In this document: one piece after another, positions 54,576 through 64,000 of the stretch
Position numbering within the stretch: the stretch's first letter is position 1
How the letters are laid out: each line of letters begins with the position of its first letter
Assembly (NCBI GenBank): GCA_022376465.1
Contig: JACDTU010000012.1
Coordinates: forward strand, 806,001 to 870,000
DNA length: 64,000 nucleotides
Source: Cubamyces lactineus
Taxonomy: Eukaryota > Basidiomycota > Agaricomycetes > Polyporales > Polyporaceae
Direction of reading: 5' to 3'
Made by a program: the position numbers and the translations under genes
The notes under the pieces: generated by a model
Databases searched by the model: none
The model's input: only the letters and a program-made list of their open reading frames with translations
What the model was told of the DNA's origin: nothing

Positions 54576-55861
54576 TTAGAGGTGAACGATAGCATTGTTT
54601 CTCTCGACGACCTCAGGACGGAAGACATCCAGGGAGATCTGGACGAGCTCCGCATCGCTACCTACTGCTCGAATGCAGTCCCATTGAGCAGTCTCTGCCG
54701 CCGACATGCCTAAAGCCTCGCGATAAGTAGTCGCGATGCGTTCAGCGTCGACCTTGAAGGCGGGGTAATTTCCACGCCGGGCGATGACATCGTCGATGAG
54801 TAGGGAGGCGGCTTGGGTGGTCCTGACTGAAGCTTCCGGCCATCGGAGATGGTATGCGACCATGATCCGAACGTCAGAGATGCCGAAGGAACTGTTGGGG
54901 ACCATGAAAATGTCGCCTCGAGAGTTGATGTATCCGAACCGATCTTCTCCGGTTCCACGAAAGAAACCGCATCGTCCATGGGGTTCCTCGACGTGCTTGG
55001 TGATCGTAGTCGGGGGAGGAGGAGGCGGGGAAGGGGCCCTTACTGCGACTTTCAGGGCTTCGTGGAACTCCTCTTCCGAGAGCTCGTCGATCGTGCTAAG
55101 CTCTAGTTGTTCGAGCTCAGGGAGTAAGTCGAAAGACTCGACTTCCGAATAGGAGGAGTCAGAACTTGAGGAGGATAGGGTCGGGGTCGACCCCTCAACT
55201 GGTCGGACCCCATTTGATGGCTTCCTCCTCAGGATCAGGAGTGGAAACTTCCAGGGTCAGTCGAGGGAATGACCATCCCCATCGAGCGTACCTCGTCTTC
55301 TTCTTCCTCATCCGAAGAATCGACCTCGATAGCTTGCGGGTAGTCATCGAGGCGTTGCGGCCAAAAGACATGCCCCCAACTATGCGTACCGTGTTGGTTA
55401 CGCAGGGGCATCAGGTCCGAGAGTGCTCCCGCGACCTGAGGGTTAGCGAGCATAGAAATTACTTTCTCTGCCGCTTGAACCACTGCCTGATAGGCCTCGC
55501 TCGCAACTTGAACTACCTTCTTCTTCTCGGACTTGGGCGCCGACGTTCTCTGGTTGTGTTTGATGAGAACAGAGTAAGAGGGGGCGGCCCTGGCGAGAGC
55601 GCGGTAGACGTCGATGAGGTCCTTGACCTCAGGAAGATGGGCAATACGGGCCTCGACATGGCTGTAGAGGTCGGGGTGCACGATGACCCAGCCGACACGA
55701 TCGGCGAGGGTGCCTTCGTCGTTGCACGAGACGGTGTGTCGGGGAAGATGGTTGTAGAAAACAGTGCGCCGTGCCCTAATGAAGTTGGGGGGACGGGGAA
55801 TGTTGCGACGAGTCGCCTCAGAGAAACGACGACCAGTAAGACGAGTGTTGGTGTAGACCAT
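54576..55861 (-). pseudogene. C ORF3, post-pol, one frameshift
   Basis: Homologue of B2 ORF3 (44464-45750): ATG 55861, conserved start, NQHGTHSWGHVFWPQRL, then a missing base near 55250 (PWKVST of B2 becomes PGSFHS and a stop). The C-terminal part is open in another frame (54979-54576). Comparison with B2 shows that most of the protein is under the same constraints. Confidence 0.75.
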
Positions 55862-55927
55862 AGTGAATAGAGGAAAATTTGTTCAGAAAATTCGAAGAGA
55901 TATTGGGTGAGGAGTGGGTTGAGTCCT

Positions 55928-58900
55928 TCACGACAACTTGTGCCTCTTCTTATAGTTGCGCAAGATCGACTGCGCGTTCTTGAGATGTCTTTCTGGTTCC
56001 CAAGAATTTTCCGATGCGGGCCAGCCCTTCCAAGCCACTAGATACTGCTTTTGGGTACCTCTAGTGCGGTGGCTCAGAATTGCTTCTACCTCCCATTCCT
56101 CTCCTTCAGTTGATTCAGGAGTGGGAATCGGTGGAGGTCGGACATAGTCTGGTCCGTGCTCCTTAGTTGTGTGGTACGGGGTAAGTAGCGCTGCGTGGAA
56201 GACGGGGTGTATCTTCCATTTCTCCGGAAGCTTTAACTTAAATGTAACCGGTCCCAAGACCTTGACGATGGTGAACGGTCCCACTCGTTTTGGAATCAAC
56301 TTCCTGGAGACATATGGAAGCCTGAGGTTCTTTGTATCGAGAAGAACCTTGTCTCCGAGCTTCAGCGGAACTTGCGCAGCGGGGAGCCTTCTTGACATAG
56401 CTGCGGCGGCCTGCGCATGCGCCGCTATTGTATTCTCCCTGGCTTCCTGAAGACTTTGAAGCCTCTGCTCCGTACTTGGATGTTTTGGGGTGGTTCGGAC
56501 TGTCCCAACGGCCTCTGGCTGAAACCCGTAGAGTAGCTCAAACGGGGATTTTCCCGTGACAGAGTGTGTCCGCTGATTGTGCGCGAATTCGAATTGAGGC
56601 AGCAGTTTGGCCCAGTTCTCCGGATTGTTAGCACAGTAGAGCCGAAGTGCTAAGTCGAGTTCTTGATTTACTCGCTCCGTTTCCCCATCTGTCTGAGGAT
56701 GGTAGGCCGTGCTGAGTGCCGTTTCAATTCCGAGGCTATTGTGTAGTTCTTTGAATGCCTTGGATATGAATTGCGGCCCTCGATCCGAGATGACCTTCGC
56801 AGGTAGTCCGAATCTGCGATACACATCCCTTTGCAGAATATCCATGGCTCCTTCTGCCGTAATATTCTTGGTGCAAGGGGAAAATACCGCTGCTTTGGAT
56901 ACATCATGGTCGACTACCACTTGGACGGCATTAAAACCATCCGATTCTGGTAGATCGGTGATATAATCCATGGTAATTGTCCGGAAAGGCCTAGTATCCC
57001 CACTGTGTTGAATGGGAATTAAGCCTGGTTTAATGGGATGCGTATTGACCTTGCTTGTTTGGCAAGCGGCGCAACCTTTGACATATTGCGCGATGAATTT
57101 CCGCATGCCTGGCCACATATATTCCCGTTTAACCAGATCATAGGTTTTCTGGACTCCTGGGTGTCCCATAATCGGTGCGTCGTGATGCATCTTGACTATA
57201 TCACGATACAATTGATTATCTGGTGGAACGTATACTCTGTTCTTGTACAGGAGTATTCCGTCGTCGTCGGACCAATCTTCTGGTTTGCCGAACTCTGGGC
57301 GTTTGGTAGCCTTTCCTTTTAGAGTAATGTACTCTACTACCGAGTTGTCCCGTAGCTTGCTATCACGGATGCGCTCTTGTAGCTCAACGTTGACAGCTTT
57401 GGCAAAAAGTTCTGGCCCTAGTAATACGACGTCCTTGTTGTCATTTTCCCCCCCGTCATGCCCTGATCTCCGAGAAAGGGCGTCTGCTTGAGTGAGGGAT
57501 TTTCCGGGCTGGTGCTTGATTACGATGTTGAACTCCGAGAGGAATAAATGCCATCGCGCCTGTCTGCGATTTAACTTCTGCGCCGTACGGAAGTAGGTCA
57601 GATTTTTGTGATCTGATAGGATTTCTGTAGGGTGTGGGGAACCCTGCAAAAAATGTCGCCATGCTTCGAGAGCTCGAACAATGGCTAACAATTCTCTATC
57701 ATAAATCTGATAGTTCCGTTCCGCAGGAGTAAAGGACTTGGACAAATAGGCACAAGGATGCCATAGTCCGTCCTCTCCTTGCTGTCGTAGTACAGCACCT
57801 GTTGCGACCTTAGAAGCATCGCACTCAATCTGAAATGGTTTCTCCGGATCCGGGATTTGTAGGATCGGTTCTTCAGTAAACCGCTTCTTGAGTGTATTGA
57901 ATGCTTTCTGACAATCAGAGGTCCACAGAAAAGGCTGGTCCTTCTTGGTTAATTCCGTGAGGGGTCGGACTATCTTTGAATAATCCCGAATGAACCGTCG
58001 GTAGAAATTACCGAACCCTAGGAATGCCTGAACCTGCTTGACTGTTTTCGGTGGTTCCCACTCAATAATTGCCTTGAGCTTTACTGGATCCATAGCGACT
58101 ACCCCTGGCCGGATTATTGATCCTAGAAATTCGACTTCTTGTCTGTCGAATTCGCATTTTTCCGCCTTGAGGAATAGATCACTGTCTTGAAGTCGCTGTA
58201 AAGCTCTTCGCGTGCGTTTGTGATGGTCCTCGACATTGTCTGAGAATATCAGGATGTCGTCCATGTAAATGACCATCCATCCTTCCTGAAGCATGTCCCG
58301 GAAGAGATCGTTCATCATGTTCTGGAATGTGGCCGGTGCGTTGCACAAACCAAAAAACATGACTGTCGGTTCGAACAATCCGCTGGGTGTTATAAACGCA
58401 GCTTTCCACTCATCACCCTCTTTGATGCGAACATTATTGTACCCTGCTCGCACATCGAGCTTGGTGAATATTGTGGCCCCTTTCAGCCGGTCAATGATGT
58501 CGCTGATGAGCGGCAAGGGATATGCGTTTTTGATAGTCCCCTCGTTAAGAGCCCTGTAGTCTTGAACAGGTCGAAGACTCCCATCCTTCTTGGTGACAAA
58601 GAAAAATGGCGAGGCTAGTGGAGACTTGGATTTTCGAATGTAGCCCTTCTCGAGGTTCTCCGCAATGAATTTGTCGAGTTCTATACGTTCCGTATAGGTC
58701 AGAGGGTAGATTTTCCTCCAAGACCCCTTGGTATGATGGTCGAAGTCCTTCTTGAATTCGATAGCATGGTCCCATGGTCTCGAGGGCGGAAATCTACTTG
58801 CTGCCTTTTTCTCAAAGACCTGTCGATAGTCCTTTACAAAATCAGGTAGGATTTCGTCCAAGGTCTTCTCCTTCTGGTCTTTCTTCGCTGCTATAGCGAT

Positions 58901-59585
58901 CTCCGTAGACTTATTAATCTTTCGGATTTTCTTCTTGCGGTACCATAGCTCGATGGCCCTCGAAGGATTAAATGTAAGCCTTTCGGAGTCTGGGTCTGCG
59001 TCGTCCTCGTCCGGTATAGCACGTACGAACGATACGACCAGATCTTGATTTAGAGGTTTTACTGGGAAATTCCACAGCATCCCTTCGGGTGGGTCGTGCT
59101 CGCATTGGTATTTATGGATCTGCTGCTGCTTCTTGATAATATCCGACTTGAAAGTAATGCGTCCACTTTCCCAGTCGATATTAGGATTGTACTTGCGGAT
59201 CCATGGCATGCCGAATAAGACATCGTCCCGCCCAATGTCGGCCACATACCAATTTGTTGGGAGCTTCTTCCCGTGTAGATTAAATGTCCCCTCCACCCGA
59301 TGGGTAATGGTTCCCATGCTATTAACGCTATCGTCCGCTTCCGGAAAGTCAGAGTCTTCGGTAGTCTGACTGTCGGAAGATTGTACTTGTCCACAATCTT
59401 TTTATTGACGATCACGGCATCCGCACCAGTGTCGATGAGCCCCTTGATTTCGACGGCTTTGTCCTGAACCTGCATGTAACCGGGTATCAGCAGAGCACTG
59501 CGTCTCCGCTCTGTATTGGTTACAATAGTTACATGCAGTTCCTTGGGCAAGTCAGGCGTCGTGTCTGCTTGCCTGCCTAAAAACC
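55928..59585 (-). CDS. pol: C Pol, intact from RT to chromodomain; frameshift in protease
   Basis: The frame enters from GGTTTTT at 59579-59585 by -1 slippage. Protease box LIDTGADAVIV, then a 1-nt loss near 59340 (GGAACGCGG of B2 is GGAAGCGG here). The remaining 1129 codons (59317-55928) are open: RT ([11 protein letters not shown]), RNase H ([13 protein letters not shown]), HHCC finger (HHDAPIMGHPG ... CAACQTSK), integrase ([30 protein letters not shown]) and chromodomain (QYLVAWKGWPASENSWEP). Best family B reference in the window. Confidence 0.9.
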
Positions 59586-61454
59586 CGTCTCAAAATCTGT
59601 AGCCCTGAGTGCGTTAATAGAAATATTGTCCTCTTCGTCCTCTTCGTCCTCTTCGTCTGAGATCTCCTCAGACTCGTCCTCTAAGTCCTCGTCGGTAACC
59701 TGTCGTACCTTCCGACTGACGGGTTTGCCGGGCTTCTTAGGTTTAGAAGGACAGTCTCTGGAAATATGTCCCGGCTTCCTGCACCGGAAACATAGTCCCT
59801 TGTCTTGCAGCTCCTGTCTCTCCTTGACAGAGAGCTTGTTAATATCGAGCGAGTCGTCCTCGATATTAACCGTCTTGACATTCTTCCTAGTCTTCGAGGT
59901 TTTGGCCTTGCGTCCTCTGCGATTAGCCAAAATCTTCTCCGTAAGGTGATAGCTATGGTCGATCTCCTTAGTCCTAGTCATCCACTCTTCAATGGTCGTC
60001 GGCGGAGGGTACGACATGGATATCTTCTTAAGTAAATATTCTGGAAGCGCATTCCTGTACAGGGCCAGTTGCGCTGCTGGGTCCAGAATTTTTCCCTTGA
60101 GAGCTAGATCCATGAACCTCGCATTGAACTCATCAACTGAAGAGTAGTCCTTGAGCTGTATTGTCGTGAGATTAACCATAGAGTCGTCCACCTCGTCTAC
60201 TGGGGCAAATGCGAGCAGGAAATTCCTTTTGAAGACCGGCCAAGAGTCAAATCCTCGATAGACTCCCGGTCTAATTTCCTCTTCAGCTCGCTGAATTGTG
60301 ATGTCCTTCCAGTAGTTTATATTGTCCCCTTCCATGAAGGATAGGGCCGTGCCACCTTCGTGTAGTCATTAACGAAGTCGTGGGGCCGTGCCGTGAACAA
60401 CAGGAACAGTTGATTGAGGAAGGACCTGGTTTTGTCTCGGTCTCCGTTGAAGACCTCAGGGTCCTTGATCTTGCCTTTCCCTGTCCTTGCGGCACATTTC
60501 CTGGCGCATTTCCTGGAGCTTCTTGCGGTTCCGGGTCTGGGTCTGGTCCTGGTGGTCCTCCTCCTGGGGAGTAGGGATCTGAAGGCTCAGGGTCAGGCCG
60601 ACCTCCGGGCCTACCTGGTCCGCCTCCTCCTCCACCTCCAGAAGGATTGATAACTCCTCCAGAAATTGCCGTTGCCGGGGGCTGGTCCACTGATAAAGAC
60701 CCGTATCTTTCTCCTTCTGAGCCTTGCCCTTGCGGAGTGAACGCATACTATGGGCTCCAGAAATGGACTCTCCTGTCGCTGTTCCCGACATGTACGATGG
60801 TACTGATTTTCGTACAAATTCTGGGGTTGCGCTGCGACCAGTATACTCCAATTCAGATTTAGTCTCCTCGACCTCTGTCTGAATATGCTCTTCTCTCGTT
60901 CAGGTGTGTCTCCTCGATCCGAGTGTCTTCTGTCTTCGGTGCAGGTACTATGACCTTAATCCGAACAGTTTCTTCGATTTTCGGTTCAGGTGCTTCGACC
61001 GTTGTCCGAAAAGTCTCGTCCTCCTTGTCCGAGTCCTCTACCTTAGACGGTTCGGTCTCCTTTCCTTTCTCCTTGAAGGATGGACCTGATTCCTTAGGTG
61101 ATTCGGATTCTTGAGGTTTGGGGTTCCTACTCTTGAAGTCGGAAACGATCCTGACACAACTCTCGGACTATTAATCCGACCAGTAGCTTTTCCAGCAAGT
61201 AGTGGCTTCTTGACTAACGCGGGTTGTCGTCCGTGGGTGTTAGTAATATCCCGCTCTTGTGAAGAGTGTGTTAGGATTAAAGCCGATGCGTGCTTGACGT
61301 TTGGAACCTCCTTAGTGTTGTACCGAAGTGGACACCTTTCGTTGGTGCAAAAATTCCACTTGTCTACGCTTTCTCGATAGTATACGTCCCGAGCTTTGTC
61401 GGAGTTGTAGAGATGATATAACCTTGAACAACTATATGGTTCAGCTGAACTCAT
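59577..61454 (-). pseudogene. gag: C gag, frameshifted
   Basis: ATG 61454 overlaps the ORF1 stop (ATGA). Open to 61038 with RCPLRYNTKEVP and then out of frame near 61120. The Gly-rich middle is in two other frames (60851-60456, 60690-60283). The gag core and knuckle CFRCRKPGHISRDC are open again (60335-59577), ending TAG. At least two indels are needed to explain this. Confidence 0.8.
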
Positions 61455-62350
61455 ACACGTTGTGCTTGTCGTAGGAAAGCCTGATGTAGTTCCCTAGCTC
61501 GGAGGCAACTACGAAATTTCCTAAGATTTTCTTCGAGGTCTATATCTGCGTAGTTCTCCGGATTGAGGACCTTTGCTCGCAGGTAGTCAATCTGGTTCTG
61601 AAGATATCCCGCAAAGTTCCGTACCCTCGTTGGAGGCGTAACAGCTTGTCTTGGAATAAATTCGAGTGTCTGGATGACCTGAGTTATGTATCGATGGGCT
61701 CGTTCGAGAGTCGCGTGATATCTCCTCGTGAAGTCTTCCTGTCCTAGTACTTCCAAGTTATCTGCTATAACTCGAAGTGTATCGATCGCGTGCACCGGAA
61801 GCTGTGTTCTCCGATAGAATATCCCTGCCGTTGAGGATGCTTCTTCAACACTAGTTTCTGGAGTCGATCGATCCGAACTATCCGTTCCTGGACTCGCTCG
61901 GGTTGGAATGGGTACGCCTATTGCTACTCCTGATTCCGCCTGAATGGCCAGAGAATTCCTATATTCTCTCCACTCGTCTGTTCTCTGAAACGCGGGTTCT
62001 TGTTCCGATACTCGAGTGCTCCGACCCGACGATGTCGAACTGGTACTTTCTACGTAAGGGATTGTCGAGCTAAAACCTCTTATCAAGGGGAATGGGGATC
62101 CTCCTGGCGATCTTGGGAGAGCAACTATATTCTCCGGGATCGCGAGTGGTGGTAAGCTCGGCAGTGTTTTGTTCCTTCCGCCTAGTACCCTGGGTGATTG
62201 TCGCAATGGGGGTTGTGTAGTTCCCTCCGTATTGACTATCGTCTCTCTGTACGTTACGAGCAAGAGAGAGTTCTGATGCGTTTCGTAGTCGTTGTCTTCC
62301 GACGTAGGCCTCTGCACTTTTAACAAGTGGAGGGTTAAAGCTTTCAGTCT
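61451..62350 (-). CDS. C ORF1, AUG-less frame upstream of gag
   Basis: Open for about 300 codons from the priming site to TGA 61453-61451 without a single Met codon in frame. An in-frame CTG lies inside the priming site (AGA-CTG-AAA) and a TTG at 62326. Similar along its length to B2 ORF1: PPLAIPENIVALPRSPGGSPFP, RTDEWREYRNSLAIQ, YRRTQLPVHAIDTLRVIADNLEVL, QNQIDYLRAKVLNPENYADIDLE. Conservation of protein sequence without an AUG suggests non-AUG initiation, or fusion from an upstream exon. Confidence 0.6.
   Translation of the reverse strand, partial: RLKALTLHLLKVQRPTSEDNDYETHQNSLLLVTYRETIVNTEGTTQPPLRQSPRVLGGRNKTLPSLPPLAIPENIVALPRSPGGSPFPLIRGFSSTIPYVESTSSTSSGRSTRVSEQEPAFQRTDEWREYRNSLAIQAESGVAIGVPIPTRASPGTDSSDRSTPETSVEEASSTAGIFYRRTQLPVHAIDTLRVIADNLEVLGQEDFTRRYHATLERAHRYITQVIQTLEFIPRQAVTPPTRVRNFAGYLQNQIDYLRAKVLNPENYADIDLEENLRKFRSCLRARELHQAFLRQAQRV
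62339..62350 (-). other. Self-priming site (PBS) of C
   Basis: AGACTGAAAGCT, 2 nt from the LTR, exact 12-nt complement of AGCTTTCAGTCT in the LTR (complement at 62519-62530), about 31 nt past TATATAAG (62554-62561). Confidence 0.7.
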
Positions 62351-62352
62351 AA

Positions 62353-62892
62353 TGTTACGCTTTCGAGCGTGACTCTTAAACTATCAAGCCTTAAGACGTC
62401 AATGAATAGAGAGCTTGTATCTATTCAGCTACTAGCCCTAGCTTGTCGAAGATAAGCGCGTAGTAGTATTTGCAGTTGAAAGCGAGTTAACGAGCAACCA
62501 AAGTCGTATTTCGCGAAGAGACTGAAAGCTGAGGGTCGCTCTATGGCGTCGCCTCTTATATACATGTATACCAGCCTGTAGACGGAATGTTCTAGCGTAT
62601 ACAAGGACTTTCTGGTGCATAGTAGTCAGCGCTAGTCGAACCTAGTAACACTGTGGCAGTGCTGCTGTGCGCTGCGCAGAAGCGCCTGTGCACTGTGCAG
62701 AACGACTGTGCACTGTGCAGAAGTGACTGTGCATAGAAAGTCCTAGACAACACAAGACTGTTCCATAGAATCCGCCATATACAGTCGTAGCTAGAATCCC
62801 AGAGCTCGCCATACTCGTATCGTACAGAGTAAGTACTAAGAAATGTCACTAGTTCGTTGAGACGACGCAATACCTATCGTACATTCATAACA
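62353..62892 (-). repeat. 5' LTR of C
   Basis: 540 bp; promoter TATATAAG at 62554-62561 on the minus strand; minisatellite at 62660-62735. Confidence 0.9.
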
Positions 62893-63256
62893 GCTACTAC
62901 ATTCCGGGGCAGTATTTATACTAAGTCAGGAACCCGATAAAACAATAAGAGATGTACGTGATAGGAAGGAGTAGAACGAAAGTACGAAGTAACTTGCCAA
63001 GGGTAAGATAACGTAGATAGCTCAGTAAGCAAAAGCCTCATGTAGGCAGCGCCATGAGGGGTTATCTGAGACATGTAAGTCATGGGGTCGGGGGAAGTCC
63101 GAAGTACGGAGTACGAAGTGCGGAGTACGGAGAACGGAGTCGGGGTACGGGTACGGAGGAGCGGAGTACGGAGGAGCGGAGTACGTAACACGGAGTAAGG
63201 AGCGGAGTACGGGGGTTCGGGGATCGGACTTCGGGGTTACAGCACGGGGCGTAACA
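62893..63256 (-). repeat. 5' LTR of A3, U3 side
   Basis: Continuation of the A3 LTR beyond C, with TATA box at 62913-62920 and the CGGAGTAC array at 63100-63220. Ends GGCGTAACA. Confidence 0.9.
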
Positions 63257-63486
63257 CGATGCCCCAGAGCGACCCTCAGCTTTCAGTTGAACTCTGAGAT
63301 CCACAGGCTTTCATTTGAACTTCGCGAATTACGAACTCGGATTGCTTGTTAAACTCGCTTTCACTGAACAAATTACTACGCGCTTATCTTCGACAAGCTA
63401 GGGCTAGTAATCGAATAGATACAAGCTCTCTATTTATTGACGTCTTAAGGCTTGATAGTTTAAGAGTCACGCTCGAAAGCGTAACA
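63257..63486 (+). repeat. 3' LTR of B2, 3' part
   Basis: CGATGCCCCAGAG onward, with the inferred RNA start AGCTTTCAG at 63278, ending AAAGCGTAACA. Then ATGAG (63487-63491), the B2 target duplication. Confidence 0.9.
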
Positions 63487-63491
63487 ATGAG

Positions 63492-63504
63492 CATTCATGC
63501 CATT
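63492..63504 (-). pseudogene. Last visible scrap of B1 gag
   Basis: 13 bp between the ATGAG duplication and A4, matching the gag segment just upstream of RCPLRYNTKE. Confidence 0.5.
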
Positions 63505-64000
63505 TGTTACGCTCCATGCTGCAACCCCGAACCCCTGTACTCCGTCCTTACTCCGCATTACGTATCCCGCTCTTCCGTACCCCGTACCCCTGACTCCGTT
63601 CTCCATACTCCGTACTTTGGACTTCCCCCTGACCCCATGACTTACATGTCTCAGATAACCCCTCATGGCACTACCTACATGAGGCTTTGCTTACTAAGCT
63701 ATCTGCGATATCTTACCTCTTGGCAAGTTACTTCGTACATTCATTCTACTCCTTCCTATCCCGTACATCTCTTATTGTTTCTATCGGGTTTCTGACTTAG
63801 CATAATTACTATCCCGGAATGTAGTAGCTACTCAGTTTGGAAATCTCGTTAAGCTCGTCATTCTCGCCTTACCGGACTTATAGTCCATAGTCTGATACTC
63901 CACCCCCACCCCCCAGTCCAACCGACCTTTGTTCCCTTCCTACCTTCCCCTCTGACCCAACCCCGTTCCCAAGTCCGACCTCTGACCCGTCAAGTCCGTA
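63505..64000 (+). repeat. LTR of A4, truncated by window end
   Basis: TGTTACGCTCCATGCTG onward, plus strand, closest to the A1 5' LTR. Contains the priming complement AGTTTGGAAAT (one change) near 63834. Whether a full element follows cannot be seen. Confidence 0.85.

Larger units (their letters stand above)
54004..62892 (-). mobile_element. Element C, family B Ty3/Gypsy
   Basis: 8889 bp, minus strand, flanked by GCTAC. Order: LTR (62353-62892), priming site, ORF1, gag, pol, ORF3, LTR (54004-54542). Pol from RT onward is intact; protease, gag and ORF3 carry small indels. LTRs differ mainly in a short GCACTGTGCAGAAG-type minisatellite. Confidence 0.9.
46121..63256 (-). mobile_element. Family A element, copy A3 (contains C)
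   Basis: Minus-strand element with LTRs 46121-46779 and 53707-54003 plus 62893-63256, flanked by CGATG on both sides (46116-46120, 63257-63261). Least decayed family A copy. The antisense gene is intact, and pol and gag are broken only by 1-nt deletions. C is inserted in its 5' LTR between TATA box and RNA start. Confidence 0.9.

Noticed and set aside
1..64000. tRNA, rRNA or host housekeeping genes
   Set aside because: None recognised on either strand; all assignable sequence is transposon-derived except the uncertain 21931-26783 block.

Overview
This window looks like fungal DNA, most likely from a filamentous basidiomycete. The introns are 45-60 bp with CTAAC-type branch sites, the Ty3/Gypsy elements are chromodomain-bearing, there is a fungal zinc-cluster-like gene, and decayed copies show CpG-context C-to-T decay. 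I cannot name the species. No intact host housekeeping gene was recognised. Almost every base belongs to nested transposable elements.

Three LTR families account for most of the window. Family A (copies A1, A2, A3, A4) has LTRs of about 660-720 bp, gag, pol, and an extra spliced gene on the opposite strand between pol and the 3' LTR. Family B (B1, B2, element C and two solo LTRs) has LTRs of about 540-560 bp, an ORF1 before gag, gag, pol, and an ORF3 after pol. Family F (one full copy and one solo LTR) has 437-bp LTRs, gag, pol, and three tightly packed ORFs after pol. There is also one intact Tc1-type DNA transposon and an unclassified, intron-rich 4.8-kb insertion.

Nesting, oldest first. 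B1 (minus strand) is the base layer and survives as pieces at 1-1197, 11938-12335, 21186-21930, 26784-27005, 29260-29895 (now inverted) and 63492-63504. Into B1 went A1 (1198-11937), A2 (12336-21185), the 4.8-kb insertion (21931-26783, itself hit by a solo F LTR), a solo B LTR, B2 and A4 (63505 to the window end). B2 (plus strand, 5' LTR now at 28694-29254, 3' LTR ending at 63486, target duplication ATGAG on both sides) was later hit by a 2.9-kb inversion, the Tc1 element (31588-33205), F (35997-43693), and A3 (46121-63256), which in turn contains C (54004-62892). Nine junctions have recognisable target duplications.

A1 and A2 form a 6.3-kb inverted repeat without visible differences around a 398-bp spacer, including shared disabling mutations, so one arm was copied from the other. 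F is the youngest element: I saw one difference between its LTRs, and its ORFs are open apart from one UGA in pol.

Shared expression logic: in all three LTR families the site 2 nt inside the 5' LTR is complementary (10-12 nt) to the LTR sequence about 31-34 nt downstream of the TATA box. That is the arrangement expected for Tf1-like self-primed reverse transcription. All three join gag to pol by a -1 frame change at a homopolymer next to the gag stop. The most unusual cargo is the antisense zinc-cluster gene of family A and the two small membrane ORFs plus double-zinc-knuckle ORF of family F.
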